Below are positions 33,247-44,517 of a stretch of DNA of 64,000 nucleotides, one piece after another (position 1 is the stretch's first letter; every line of letters begins with the position of its first letter). This DNA is from Epiperipatus broadwayi (lineage: Eukaryota; Onychophora; Udeonychophora; Euonychophora; Peripatidae). The DNA lies in the NCBI GenBank assembly GCA_028023455.1, contig JAQFVV010000027.1:7749845-7813844 (forward strand). Direction: 5' to 3'. The notes below the pieces were generated by a model. That model saw only the letters and a program-made list of their open reading frames with translations. It made no database searches and was not told where the DNA came from. Both the position numbers and the translations under genes were made by a program.

Positions 33247-33443
33247 TCAGTCAACCCTTACACAATCTCAATAACAATAACAATCAAGAAATCTCAGCCT
33301 GTTGTCAAGACAATCTTCTTTTAACAATAAAGGTGGGAATAAAGGTGGGATTCCACCTTTATTGTTAAAAGAAGATTGTCTTGACAACAGGCTGAGATTT
33401 CTTGATTGTTATTGTTATTGAGATTGTGTAAGTGTTGACTGAT
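33247..33443. repeat. Near-perfect palindrome
   Basis: Arms 33247-33340 and 33350-33443 (about 93 nt each) differ at only a few positions, with a 9-bp spacer. Shared blocks: GACAATCTTCTTTTAACAAT and TTGTTGTCAAGACA-type complements. Non-coding and probably young. Confidence 0.92.
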
Positions 33444-33465
33444 TTTAAGATTAAAATAATATTGA

Positions 33466-33975
33466 TTTGATCAGTAATGCCCTAAAAACAAAAAAGTGTT
33501 TCCCTTCATTTGAAATAATAGTGTGGGACATTATAAATTAATTAATTCACTCATTAGTGGTTTTTATTTCAAGTTACTTACAACAATCAAAATTATGGTT
33601 GAAGGAAAAAATAATTTTTGATTTTTAGTGCATTATTGACAAAAAATTAAATGAAACTTTTTTTATATAAAATACTTTTTAGATACACTATTTTTTATTT
33701 TTTAGTATACAAATATTTTGCAATGGATTTTTTTGTATTAAAATTTAAAATCTGACAATCAAAACAATGTCACCGTATTTTCAGGATTTGAAATAAAATT
33801 TGTGCATGTCAAAAATTGTTTACAGGATTTTTTTGTTTATGAGGCAACATTGTAAAAAAATAAAGTTTTATTTTAATAAGAAAGAGAAATTAAGATTTTG
33901 ATCCTTCATTTCTTTTTTAATTCACTATAAATGCTTTTTAGTGAAATTAATTATGATATTCAATGAAAGTGTATT
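33466..33975. other. Spacer, nothing recognised
   Basis: AT-rich, no structure seen. Confidence 0.5.
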
Positions 33976-34151
33976 TTTACAAAATATACTGCCATCTATT
34001 GTGCATCACTGAAAACTTATTTACAAAATATACTGCCATCTACTGTGCATAACTGAAAACTTATTTACAAAATATACTGCCATCTACTGTGCATCACTGA
34101 CAACTTATTTACAAAATATACTGCCATCTACTGTGCATCACTGAAAACTTA
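33976..34151. repeat. Tandem repeat, 44-bp period, four copies
   Basis: Four almost identical units starting TTTACAAAATATACTGCCAT at 33976, 34020, 34064 and 34108, with single substitutions (CTATTG against CTACTG, CATAAC against CATCAC). Confidence 0.97.
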
Positions 34152-35760
34152 TTAAACTGATATCAATTTGGTTTAAAATTTGATCTGCCAACAGTGATAG
34201 CTGGCTCAGAAGCACTGTGATGCTGCAGCATCCCCACAAAAAATTAATTATTAAATTTGTGCTTAAAATAACAATCATTTAATATTTTGTATAATTATTA
34301 TGTAAATACAATAAATTAAATCATTTTAAGAAGAATTATTTTTGAGTTTCTAATCAAAGACACTGTATTTATAGCAGATCCAGAAACACCATATTCAGTA
34401 GAATTTCAGCAAATTCCACCGAGGTTCATTTCCTTGTAATAATATGCATAACTAGCACCATTTGAGCTGTTTCTGTTGAACGTCAATAGTTATTTGCACA
34501 TGGCATGATTATTTATTCCAGTCCTCAGAGTAAATAAATTTTTATTGGTTTCATTCAGAATGAGAAATAAAATATTTTGGGGGGGGGGGGTTTCTTGTAA
34601 TTAACACTTACAAATTAACAGATAATTATTACAGAAAATGTGACAAAATAATAAAAGAATATTATTGTTAATATTTATCACGATGGGTGTTAGTGTTGAA
34701 TATATAAAAAAAATTATATTTTCTCCAATTGTCACTACATAAAAAATTGAAATAAAATGTAAAGGTCAATCTATTCCAGATATTATTATTTGTCAAATAG
34801 TAGTTAGTAAAAATAAAAAATACATTATATTTTTTAACAATGATTTTTGGTTGTGAAATTAGCTTTATTTTGTTTTCCTTGTTTACTTTTTAGTGGTAAA
34901 ACTGATACAAAGCACCCCTGCTTAAAAATCTCATAACTACCATTATCTACTAATATTGTTAGACTGGACAAATATCTGGAGAACCCTGAAATATTGTATT
35001 ATCACTGATACCTAATACATATACAAAATTTGAAGGAAATCCATTTGATAGAAGAATATTAAAAATTGGTTACAAGATTTTAGCCAAATAAACAAACAAA
35101 TGATCAGAATTTCTCAGTAAAATAAAAGTGTTTAAAAAATAGGTTTGTTAATGCTTTTTGTGTTGCTCTATATGCATTGATAAGAGAATAATGGTGTAAT
35201 TCATCTTGTAGATCCTTATTTGCAAAGATAATACTCTTATGTAGGTAAAATAATAAAGAAAATACATGTAATGGTTATAGGTTCTGCATAACAAATATAT
35301 GAAGCTTCTTGTTTTATGATAGCAATATATTCTTTGGATCATAGTAGATCCAAATCATCAAAATTTACAAAGATCTGAACTCCAAATATCATCAGTTTGA
35401 TTTTTTATTGAAGGTGGAGATAAAATTGGATGTATAATATTCATACTTTTTCAATGATATCAATATGACCCAATAGATGAATGATTATAACTCTGGCATG
35501 TTGAGAAGAATATGACGAAGTGTGTTAGGAGAGAGATAATGAAGAGAAATGAATTTACATCTCATTACTAGCTACATGTAGCAGATTTAGTTAACTAAGT
35601 GAGAAAATTGATTGCTAAGAGAATGTTCAGGGTAACCTGAAGCAGTTTTAGAAAATGATGAGGTCACTCCTGAAGTAATAGAATTGTCCCAGAGAGGAGG
35701 CAATATATGGTAAGTTCAGCATAAGCATAATAATTCTAATTCAATTTATTCAAACCAATA
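34152..35760. other. Spacer, nothing recognised
   Basis: AT-rich. A poly-G run (11 G) occurs near 34580. No gene, RNA or repeat family recognised. Confidence 0.5.
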
Positions 35761-35859
35761 TGGTCTACAGGACTATATAAAAAAACTTAATTGCATAACA
35801 CATTATCAATAGAAAGAAAATATTTTGTGGACCATTGAAGAAATAATTAAGGAAAATGC

Positions 35860-36265
35860 TAAGTGCAAAGCATATTATTATACATTTGTGAAACATGGAC
35901 AATTGATAAAAAAAAAAATATAGGACCAGATCAGAAGCCTTTGAGATGTAGTTATGGAGAAGAATGGAAAAAATTTAGTTGGATGAATAAAATGAGGAAT
36001 GAAAGAATAAATGAAAATAGATTGGCTGAGGAAATTAGAGATAGAAAGAGAAACTAAATTACACATATTATTAAGAAGAAAGAATAGTTTAATGTAAGGT
36101 ATTTCAGATGGAGTGGTGAGAGGAAAACCCCAGATGGAAAAGATTTACCTTGCTAGGTGATATAAGAGGAAGAGAGATATGTAATTGAAGAACTGGGCAA
36201 TGAGTAGGAAAATGGATGAATTTGTGGTGTGACTGCTCTCTGAACAGAATACTATTGATGATGAT
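35860..36265 (+). pseudogene. LINE family 2, RT C-terminal fragment
   Basis: Encodes YICETWTIDKK, EEWKKFSWMNKMRNERI and ENRLAEEIRDRKRN, matching the post-RT region of non-LTR elements (usual form CETWT...WRRMEKISW.D..RNEEV). Further decayed coding follows, ending in TATTGATGATGATTATTG, a short-tandem tail. A second copy lies at 43590. Confidence 0.78.
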
Positions 36266-36608
36266 TATTGATAGTAGCAAAAAATAAAAACAATAATAGT
36301 TATATCTATAGTGTACACACTTATAGCTATACGTTCGTGCAAAATTTGAATACATATATACCCACACACGTATATACGCATACATTCGTGAACGTTATGA
36401 AATATGCTCATATACGTTGAATTACATTTTTTACTTCACAGTAATTGATAATTATCGACATGTTAATAAAAGGCATAAATAGCCGTATAAACCTAAATAT
36501 TATCGAATTTTTTAAACATTTAGTTATAAATTATGGTAAAAAAATGTCTTCCCATGTTTCAAACTCATATCAGGAACGCTGTAAGAAATGTCATTATTGC
36601 AGTGGGGT

Positions 36609-36716
36609 ATTTTTTTTTATGTGTCAAAGCATCGGTCGGGAATCGAACCCGCAAACCCGGGACAACTGCTTGTAAGGCAGCTGTGCTGACCACTCGACCA
36701 CCAATGCTTGACAAAA
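36609..36716 (-). mobile_element. tRNA-derived SINE, family A, best-preserved copy
   Basis: The minus strand reads GTCAAGCATTGG, A-box TGGTCGAGTGG (mirror 36690-36700), a long class II-like variable region, B-box GGGTTCGATTCCC (mirror 36638-36650), GATGCTTTGACA and a poly-A tail. A 10-bp exact target duplication, GCAGTGGGGT, lies at 36599-36608 and 36717-36726. Length and variable arm suggest a Leu/Ser-type tRNA ancestor. Confidence 0.93.
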
Positions 36717-36937
36717 GCAGTGGGGTCTTTTAATTTGTTTTAAATCTACTTTTACATGAAATATGGCACCATTAAAAGCCTCATAATATTTTAAAATAAA
36801 TCATGAGGGGACATATATTGTGGGATTGATTTTGAGTTCCAAACAATATCACCATAGTTTGAAGAAGCATAAAAAAGTATTCATAATAATAATATTAATG
36901 CACTCTAAGAAGTTAGGTATATTCGTATTAAAATTAC

Positions 36938-37040
36938 AAGCATTGGTGGTCGAGAGGTCAACGACAGTTGCTTTACAAGTAGTTGTCCCGGGTTAGCGGG
37001 TTCGCTTCCCGGCTGATGCTATGACACATGAGAAAAAAAA
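36938..37040 (+). mobile_element. tRNA-derived SINE, family A
   Basis: Plus-strand copy with AGCATTGGTGGTCGAGAGG (A-box), GGGTTCGCTTCCC (B-box), GATGCTATGACACATGAG and poly-A (37033-37040). Opposite orientation to the copy 220 bp upstream. Confidence 0.85.
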
Positions 37041-38124
37041 CGGAGATTGGATTAAAAAATATAGCTATGCTTCTTTTTTATATTCTGTATATATTAATGA
37101 TATAATAAAGATTGTTGAAGTCAATGGTATATTTTTAAATATTGAGATGATAAAATAAACTACGTAGAAGAGATGGTTATCATTAAAAAATTACCATGAT
37201 TCAAGTACTAACGCTTTTTATAGCACCTTGTTGCCTACAACCGTCATTAGCTGTTAAGAAAATAATTTTAGACACATCTTTTTTTCTTTTTTTTAACAAT
37301 AACAATTTTTAATTTTAACTTATTTATTTTTCAAAAATTCTATTTATATGTAATATGTTTTGAAACATATTGGAACAATAAAGCAAGAAAAATATATTTA
37401 TTTATAATCATTCGTGGCGATGAACGCGTTATCTAATTTTAGTGAAAATTAGAACTTTTAAACTGGATTGTAAATAAAATATCTAGTACAATGTACTGTA
37501 TTTAAATTACGAAATAGATTAAATCTCTTACTAATACAATATATTAATAGTAGATAATAAATATTTATAATTGCTCTGCTTTGCGTAAGATCATGCTTAG
37601 ACTGCGTTGAGTGACAAGCGCTCTTCTGGGAGGTCGGATTATTAACTCACAGAATACGTAACGCCAATTACGATATTTCTTCAGACGAATTTAAAACTGA
37701 TTCAAATTTAAACATTGAATTGTTTTATGAATATTAAGCAGTCGACGAGCTGAAATTAATAACTGAAAATAGATTAGCATTTGATAAAGATAGCGGATAA
37801 TCTGTCGCCGTATTATTTTATTTTTTATAGTAATAATCATCGCCCTCATATTAGCAATAATTTATCTAATGATAAACCACCATTTCAACTTTTGACCTTC
37901 ATCTCTAATCCTCAATTATATTATTTTCCTTTTCTCCGAAATTCATCAATTTATGTTTTTCTTTCTTATTTACTTTTTTTAAACACTTTACCCATACGAA
38001 TAAAAAGGTGCAAGATTTTTTTACTTTTCTTCAGTTTCATTCCTTACCTCAACTCCACTGTTTTGTGACTATCCACCAGTTCATAACGTAGAACCATCTT
38101 TTACTATAATACGTACATTTCATA
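37041..38124. other. Spacer, nothing recognised
   Basis: AT-rich. The 95-codon ORF at 37781-38068 has Ser/Leu/Phe/Tyr composition of a T-rich strand and no motif; not called as a gene. Confidence 0.5.
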
Positions 38125-38290
38125 TCTCCACGCCCCAGGTGGGCTAAAGGTATCAAACACTTGAATCTTTACCCCCGTGTGACAATTCAAAAATCTTCCA
38201 CTGCATCATTCTCAAGTAATGGGTTAAAAGTAGATAAAAACCAGTCCCTAACTTATATAAAAGGGGTGTGGTGAAAAGTAATGAGTTATC
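38125..38290. repeat. Interspersed repeat related to 7.4-7.9 kb
   Basis: Shares GGGTTAAAAGTAGATA, AACCAGTCCCTAACTT and GTGTGGTGAAAA blocks with the foldback pair at 7315-7950. Confidence 0.6.
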
Positions 38291-38459
38291 AACATGGTCT
38301 TAAAAATTCAGGTGTATAGCAGAATAATAATTGAATAGTTTATTGCATGGGAAATTATAAAAAGCTCAAGTCTCAGACTGACAGACTGTAGTCCATGGAT
38401 TTGAATTCCAAAAGCTATTACTCTACTAAACCATACTAGCAAAACTCACTATATATATT

Positions 38460-38680
38460 GCCTCACACAGCTAGCTAGAGTAATCAATAAATGCCAAGGC
38501 TCATCACTGACGAAGGCCATAAGCCAGAAACTAGTCTGGGGATATTGGATGAGTAGGCACTAGATGGGGATTTTATGCACAAGCCTTCTGGCATCCACTG
38601 ATTAATCTAGCTTGCTGTGTGTGGCAGTATATATAGTGAGTTTTGCCTGTTTTAACAACAGTTATACACAAGCATAAGAG
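38460..38680 (+). mobile_element. Hammerhead-bearing repeat, single copy
   Basis: One unit fragment of the family tandemly arrayed at 58.25 kb: GAGTAATCAATAAATGCC, ribozyme-like core, GGCACTAGATGGGGATTTTA, GCATCCACTGATTAATCTAG and GAGTTTTGCCTGTTTTAA. Confidence 0.8.
38500..38553 (+). ncRNA. Hammerhead-ribozyme-like motif (type I order)
   Basis: CTGACGA (38507-38513), stem II GGC-loop CATAA-GCC (38515-38525), GAAAC (38527-38531), the self-complementary ACTAGT (38530-38535) as a two-pair stem III, and C17 at 38536. TCA (38504-38506) pairs with TGG (38537-38539), and CTCA (38500-38503) with TGAG (38550-38553) for stem I with an internal loop. An A-A mismatch closes stem II. All invariant core bases are present. 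Cleavage itself is inferred. Confidence 0.6.
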
Positions 38681-38874
38681 GAGGTGGTCATGTGATGTTT
38701 ATTGGCTTAAAACCATACTAGGTAAAATAATTGAATGGCTTTATCACTTCTCTGTTTAATGGTGATCTGTTTACAATCTGCCACTCTACCCCTGTAACAA
38801 ACTATGGTAAACATTGTATATATAACAACTCAGTCTGTGAGTTCTCTATAAGGCCATTGATGGCTTTTTTTTAT

Positions 38875-39440
38875 TGTGCTAAATGTCCATCTCTGCTGCC
38901 CATCCATCTAAGCCTCTCGCTTTTCCACTTTTCAATTTCTTCCCTGCCTCATTCAGTTCATTTTTTGTAAAACTAATATTCCCATTACTATATGCTTTCA
39001 TTTTTTCTATTACTCTGTCCTTCACATCTAACATCTTTTCTACATCCAATACATATCTATTTAAGATTCTCTCTAAATCTTCTCTAGAGCTACACTCTAT
39101 TTTCTCATCATCTAATAATACTATCTCTCTTTCCCCTATATTTCTTCTTTTAATGTAATTCCAATTTTTTTTATTCCCATCTCTTCCACTTTTATTAATA
39201 TTCTCCAACAATTTACTATTCAATTTTATCCTCTCTATATAATTATCTATTTTAGCCAAGTTCTTTTTTTCTAAGTACTTATCCCATTTTGCATTAATAT
39301 TTTTTCACTTTCTTTGTTCTTAATACCACACTTATATTCTCTACATGCTTCTTTCCTCTCTTTTACACTTTTACTAATTCTCTTTTTTTTTTATTATTTT
39401 TATTCTTCTAAATATTCTCATCTAAAACCGTATTTGCCAC
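38875..39440 (-). pseudogene. LINE family 2, linker and RT start
   Basis: The minus strand encodes NKKNWNYIKRRNIGE, then KKLKSGKARGLDGWAAEM, equivalent to the K(A)PGxDG motif before the RT fingers of non-LTR enzymes. The region upstream is frameshifted; downstream RT is absent. Confidence 0.75.
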
Positions 39441-39634
39441 TTTTTCTTAATGATGTGATGTGATGTACTGTAGCGTCTCCTTAAACGGAGTCAAGAATCT
39501 CTCAACAATTATGCCCAGAGAAACCTGTTAAACCACTTTATTTTCCATTCACCAGTCTAAGTTTTCCCATATTCTGCTCCATTCCATTTCCACAACATAA
39601 TCTTTGTCAACTCTATGGCCTTTATATCTTTATT

Positions 39635-39895
39635 CTAATGCCATCTAGTGTGTTTGAATAATCAATGATATATGATGCTTATAAAATTCATATCCTTAGG
39701 ATTTAAATAATAAGAATTTTGTAAGCAATTCAAGAGATTATAAATTATAAGAGCGGTTCTCTACCCTAATGCCGTCTAGTGGGAGCTTGAATAATTACTG
39801 ATATATGATGCTTATAAAATCCATATCCTTAGAATTTAAATTATAAGGCGTTTATAAGCATCTGCTCAAGAGATAAATGATAAAAGCAGTCCATC
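39635..39895. repeat. Tandem duplication, period 130 bp
   Basis: Two diverged copies starting CTAATGCC at 39635 and 39765, sharing GATATATGATGCTTATAAAA and CATATCCTTAG blocks. Confidence 0.88.
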
Positions 39896-40800
39896 CATCC
39901 AGACCTTTTTCATTTTCTCTTTTGAACTTTTCAGGGGACTCAGCCCATTCATTTTTTGTATATCTAATATTTTCTTCTTTTTATATATTTGTCAGAATGT
40001 TGTCCGGGAAGCGAACCCAGGACAGCTGCTTAGAAGGAAGCTATGTTAACCACTAGGCTACCAACGCTTGACTAAATTGTCTTTATAATATGTTTTTATC
40101 ATTATTACTGCACTCTTTATATATAAATAATTATTTAAATTTTATATTTTTTTCCTACTGTTAGTTCTTTTTTCTCATTATCCAATAATGCAACTTCACT
40201 TTTCATTATATTCCTGTTTATATATATATATATTCCAAATTTTATTTCATCTCTTACATTTTTATAATATTTCATTCTTTTTATGATTATCCATCTTAGC
40301 CAGCTTTCTTTTATTTACGTAATTTTGCCCATTAACTAGTAATATTTTGTCATTTTCTTTATATATTGTAATATATTTATATTCTTGGCACACTATTTTT
40401 CTTCCCTTTACTCTTTTGATAATTCTCAATTTTCTGTTAGAGTCTTACTTAAAAAACGTTTTTGCCTCTCCCCTTTATCTCAAAATATTTATCCAACAAA
40501 ATATTTCACGTTTTCCTCCAAAGCTGTTTGATATTTTATTACGTTATTTTTATTTCTGATATTCATTCATACTTAGCTTTATTAATGTTATCGTGAATAG
40601 CACACCCTATCATATTCCTATCTATCATTTAAAATTTAGGATATTTTTTTTACGCGGTATCTCTTCTGTGTCAAAAACATTTTATTTCTTCCTTATCTAT
40701 TAATACATAATCTACTGTATAATACCTATTATTTCTAGACGTTTGTTCATCCCACATATTTAATAAATCTTCCATATTCAAATTCACCCTACAACAAAAA
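39896..40800 (-). pseudogene. LINE family 2, endonuclease and linker remnant
   Basis: Very decayed minus-strand coding. The 40680-40800 end corresponds to the endonuclease C-terminus (DEQTSRNNRYYTVDYVLI), matching the fragment at 47.8 kb, which shows DYILI at the same place. A family A SINE (39989-40076) interrupts it. Confidence 0.6.
39989..40076 (-). mobile_element. tRNA-derived SINE, family A (degenerate)
   Basis: The minus strand shows GTCAAGCGTTGGTAGCCTAG and B-box GGGTTCGCTTCCCGG. The acceptor end is truncated. Confidence 0.75.
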
Positions 40801-41089
40801 GATTTAAACAATTGGCTTTCTTAATTAACACAGTGTTAATAAAAAAAAAAATAGTTGTGGTGGCAGTAGAAACTCTAGAACTAAAAAATAGATGTATAAA
40901 ATTGAAAAAATAATAATAATAAATAAAAATTCAGGGAAATTTGCAATGGAAATAGAATCTGGTGGGAAATTTCCCTTTCTTGATGTTCTTGATACCAAGA
41001 AACAAAATAATTTTATCATTCTCAGTTTTGAGAAAAGCTACATATACTGATATGTACCTCCAATTTCAACTCATCATCATCATCTAGCT

Positions 41090-41945
41090 CAGATTTTTTC
41101 TGTGGCCAAAACACTTTATTAGAGCAATTAACCTTTCAGATAAATCATATCTAAAAAAAGAAATATGTCATATAAATAACGTATTGTTAGCAAATGGTTA
41201 TAATAAAAAAATTATACACCAGGTCTTATTTCAAGCTAAAAATAAAAACAAAAAGAAGAATCAACTATTAGGGTTTGTAAGCCTTATATAAAAGGAACCA
41301 CAGACAGTATTGGACATATCCTAAAACACTATGACATAAAGACAGCATATACTCCTTACCAAAAAAATTAGTAATTTTCTAACCAAGCCTAAAGATTCAA
41401 TCCCTCTTGAGACTCAAGGAATTGATGAAATTTCATGTGGTGTTTGTGAGTCTTCTTATGTATGTATGAGCAATCATCACATCAGTGCTAGAAGGGATGA
41501 ACTTGCTAATGTAGTGAAACAACATTCATCATCATCAGAACTCTCAATCCATGCTATGGATTCAGGTGACAATATTGATTTTTCTAAGACCAGATGTGAA
41601 AACCTACACCAATGTAAGATCAGAAAAACTATTGAGATACTAAAAAGACCAAATTGTATCAATAAATGCGATGACACATGTAAACTTCCTCCTAATTTTT
41701 TTTACGAATTTTGCTGAATTTTTATTATTTTTCAATTTTATACACCTTTTTAGTTGTGGTGTTTCCAGTGGCTTTACGACTATTTTTATTAACACTGTTT
41801 ACAGTGCCTCTACAATTACATCGTTTTCATTTCCCAGTCGAGCGCTAGTACGATCAAGTCAAAAAGGAATTTAACGGAATTAAAAATCTTACATGGATAA
41901 ACCCACAAAATATGTTTTTTATATCTGCAACCCGTGAAAACATCT
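41090..41945 (+). mobile_element. Penelope-like element copy 2 (3' part)
   Basis: Decayed PLE C-terminal coding (41200-41710) followed by a non-coding tail. At 41893-41945 the tail has the terminal block (GGATAAACCCACAAAATATG, AACCCGTGAAAAC) that also ends PLE copy 1. The RT domain is absent, so it is 5'-truncated or deleted. Confidence 0.72.
41270..41710 (+). pseudogene. PLE GIY-YIG endonuclease remnant
   Basis: Reads YKRNHRQYWTY, the region for KDSIYSLPKKISNF, IQSL-type PKDSIPLETQG and IDEISCGVCESSYV (GIY-YIG core with Cys pair). SNHHISARRDELANVVKQHS (catalytic helix with Arg residues), SSELSIHAMDSGDNIDFSKT, KIRKTIEILKRPNCINKCDD and a TCKLPPN tail follow. The 83-codon ORF at 41466-41717 is the longest intact piece. 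One stop or frameshift splits the domain. Better preserved than copy 1. Confidence 0.82.
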
Positions 41946-43540
41946 ATATGAATATATTATAGCATTAGAATGGGAAGTGGCACTTAATTCTATTCAATCA
42001 CATGATCACATCCCAAGTTTCTTTAAATGATGAAACTTCAATTTATTGGCAGGGCAAATAGTATTCTGGAATAACTTTATATTGTAGCTTGTTATGTAAT
42101 TTAATGTTAAATTAATAATATGATTAAAAACTATGATGCGGAATCAAATATTGGGATGCTAGAAAAAATTGAATTACAAGCAAACAAGCAAAGACAACTC
42201 ACCACTGACTATCAAATTTATCGCTCAATTTGCTCTCAGATGAAGAATTTGCTATACTTCTTAATATTATTAACGTTTTATCATTTTTTCTACAATTTAC
42301 AGTAAATTTAAAATTTTTTTTTTAAGTCCTGCAAACCTTTTGAACCTACAATTTACAGTAAATTTTTTAATTTATAAAACAAAATAAGCGTATGTCACGC
42401 TTGAATGTGAAGCTATAATAAGATACAGTAATTAAATACGCTAAGCGCTTTCGAGGTCCTTTACCTCATATTCATAGCGAAGCTGTGAGCTGCGAAAATA
42501 AAAAATGGGGTGGGAGAAGTTGTATGCAAAGCATATGCAAATAGACTAAATAGTCCAGCGTTTAGAAATGTCGAAGCATGTGTCGCGTCTATTGATTGAG
42601 TTGTTATTGTTGTTGATGTAGTACGCTTCTCTGATCTTCCGCTTAATGTCGTTTTTTAAAAAATTTTTAAATCCTGCAAATCTTTTGAACCATAAAATTT
42701 TATTGTCTCTATTATAATTTTATATAAATGTTACATGCATTTAGTAGAAAGACAGGAAATGCAAAATCAAAAAGGCCTGGGTAATGGCAGGAGATTGTAA
42801 GGCTACAAACAAAAAGAGTCACATGTTCCACTTTCAAAGAAATGGACTATTTACATAAATTTGAATAAATGGAATATTTTAAATATTAAAGTAATACCTG
42901 AGAAATTATAAAGGCTGGGAACATGAAACTTAGGTTACTATGAATATGCCGTACTCACGTCAAAAGCATATTTAGCATAAATAAAATTTAAATTATACAA
43001 AAAGTCTACCTTTTCTGTTAAATGTTCATAATTTTATATAAGTCTAAGTCTCAATTATGTAAAAATCATTTACATTCTAAATATAAATATTATAACTAAG
43101 TAAACATGGAAATTATAATGGAAATTTTTTGCCTATTAAACTAGACAAACTAAACAAAGCCTTCAGCTATGATTTATTCAGTCAATCATCAATTAAAGCT
43201 GGTCGCATGATCAAATATATAACACTAGCATTATCCTAATCCATTTTAAATCAAAAGGTGGATTACTTTTAACTAAACAATTAAGCTTGTATACAAATTT
43301 ATCCCAGTGAAAAGGTGACTGGTTCCTTCCTAGCTAACAATAGTGCCATCTTTGAATCAATGCATGTGCTAAGTAGTGTTATAGTTTAACTATTCACAAA
43401 AAAAAATTTAAGATGCTAATGAGTCTGGATCATGAGTGATATGAAATGTGAAAATGTTCCATCATGTGATTGGTCATGTGATAGTTTAATATTTTAAGTG
43501 GTTTGCAAGATTTCATGATGGCAAAGAGAACATTGGTGAT
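41946..43540. other. Spacer with one shared short motif
   Basis: Mostly AT-rich and unrecognised. 42438-42480 carries GCGCTTTCGAGG, TTTACCTCATATTCATAGC, the best copy of a motif also at 1.8 and 9.75 kb. CAATTTACAGTAAATTT occurs twice near 42294 and 42350. Confidence 0.5.
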
Positions 43541-43589
43541 GATCCACAAATATATTTTAGCTTAGACATTGCTATTTAATTAATTAAAT

Positions 43590-44010
43590 GCTATGTGTAG
43601 AGTGTAATATTGTATGGTTGTAAAATATGGACACTGAGTAAGAATATTAGGAATAGATTGGAAGCCTTTGAGATGTGGTCATGGAGAAGAATGGAAAAAA
43701 CCATTGGATGAATAGAATAACAAATAAAGAAGTTTTTAAAAAAGTAAATGAAAAAAGAAAATTGGTGGAGAAAATTAAAAATAGAAAGATAACTAGATTG
43801 AACATATATTATAGTTTAAGAACGATGATTTGGAGTGAATATGAGTGGAAAAAAGGATGGAAAAGATTGACATTGCTAGATGATGTAAGTATGTGAAGAG
43901 TTACATGGAATTGAACAGCTGGGCAATGAAAAGAATGGAGTGACAAAGTGGATGAAATTGGGACTACTCTTTGGGCCTGTCCATTGAACAAACTACTATT
44001 GATGATGAAG
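43590..44010 (+). pseudogene. LINE family 2, RT C-terminal fragment
   Basis: Encodes ILYGCKIWTLSKNIRNRLEA, FEMWSWRRMEKT and VNEKRKLVEKIKNRKITRL: the same post-RT block as 35860-36265 but better preserved. It ends ACTATTGATGATGAAGATTG (tail). Confidence 0.82.
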
Positions 44011-44192
44011 ATTGCTATTTTAGCAACATACTTTTTCATCTCGATCCTTTTTACAATATTCCTCACCTATTCCTTTACTTCTTAAAATATTGCCAATAAA
44101 TTTACCTTCCATTTTGTATTTTTCTTAAGCTAACTTTTGCCAGAGATTCAAAATCTATGGGTAGTCCTTGCACCTTTCAGCACAGTCTTAAC

Positions 44193-44300
44193 AATCCAGC
44201 ACTGTTGGTCAAGAGGTCAGCACATCTGCCTTGCAAGCAGTTGCTTGCAGACAGTTGTTGCAGGTTCCCCAGCCGATGCTTTGACATTTGGAAAAAAAAT
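44193..44300 (+). mobile_element. tRNA-derived SINE, family A
   Basis: CACTGTTGGTCAAGAGGTCA (A-box), GCAGGTTCCCCAGCC (mutated B-box), GATGCTTTGACA and poly-A. No clear target duplication. Confidence 0.75.
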
Positions 44301-44394
44301 GTTCTTACAAATCAGTGTCACTATAAGCTTTACTAAGTAATGATAGATATAAGATGACAGTGCTTAATAAATTCCTATCTGTGTGCTTTCCTAT

Positions 44395-44441
44395 CCAAAA
44401 TCCCCAGATTAGTTTCAAGCTTATAGCTTTCATCAGTAAGA
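44395..44441 (-). ncRNA. Hammerhead-ribozyme-like motif
   Basis: The minus strand has CTGATGA (44436-44430), a perfect five-pair stem II AAGCT-ATA-AGCTT (44429-44417), GAAAC (44416-44412), TAATC and TGGGG. The stem I 5' strand TTA pairs poorly. Stem III is broken (ACTAAT). Best stem II of all copies. Confidence 0.55.
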
Positions 44442-44517
44442 TGCTTTGGATTTTGGAACAGGGTATCTGAACATCTAAGATCTAATGCACTTTCCCTCCA
44501 GTTCTTATCACTTATCT

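Noticed and set aside
33976-34151. CRISPR-like array
   Set aside because: The 44-bp units are contiguous with no unique spacers and the genome is animal; it is a simple tandem repeat.
36609-36716. Functional tRNA-Leu/Ser gene
   Set aside because: Has a poly-A tail and a 10-bp target duplication and belongs to a dispersed family, so it is a SINE.
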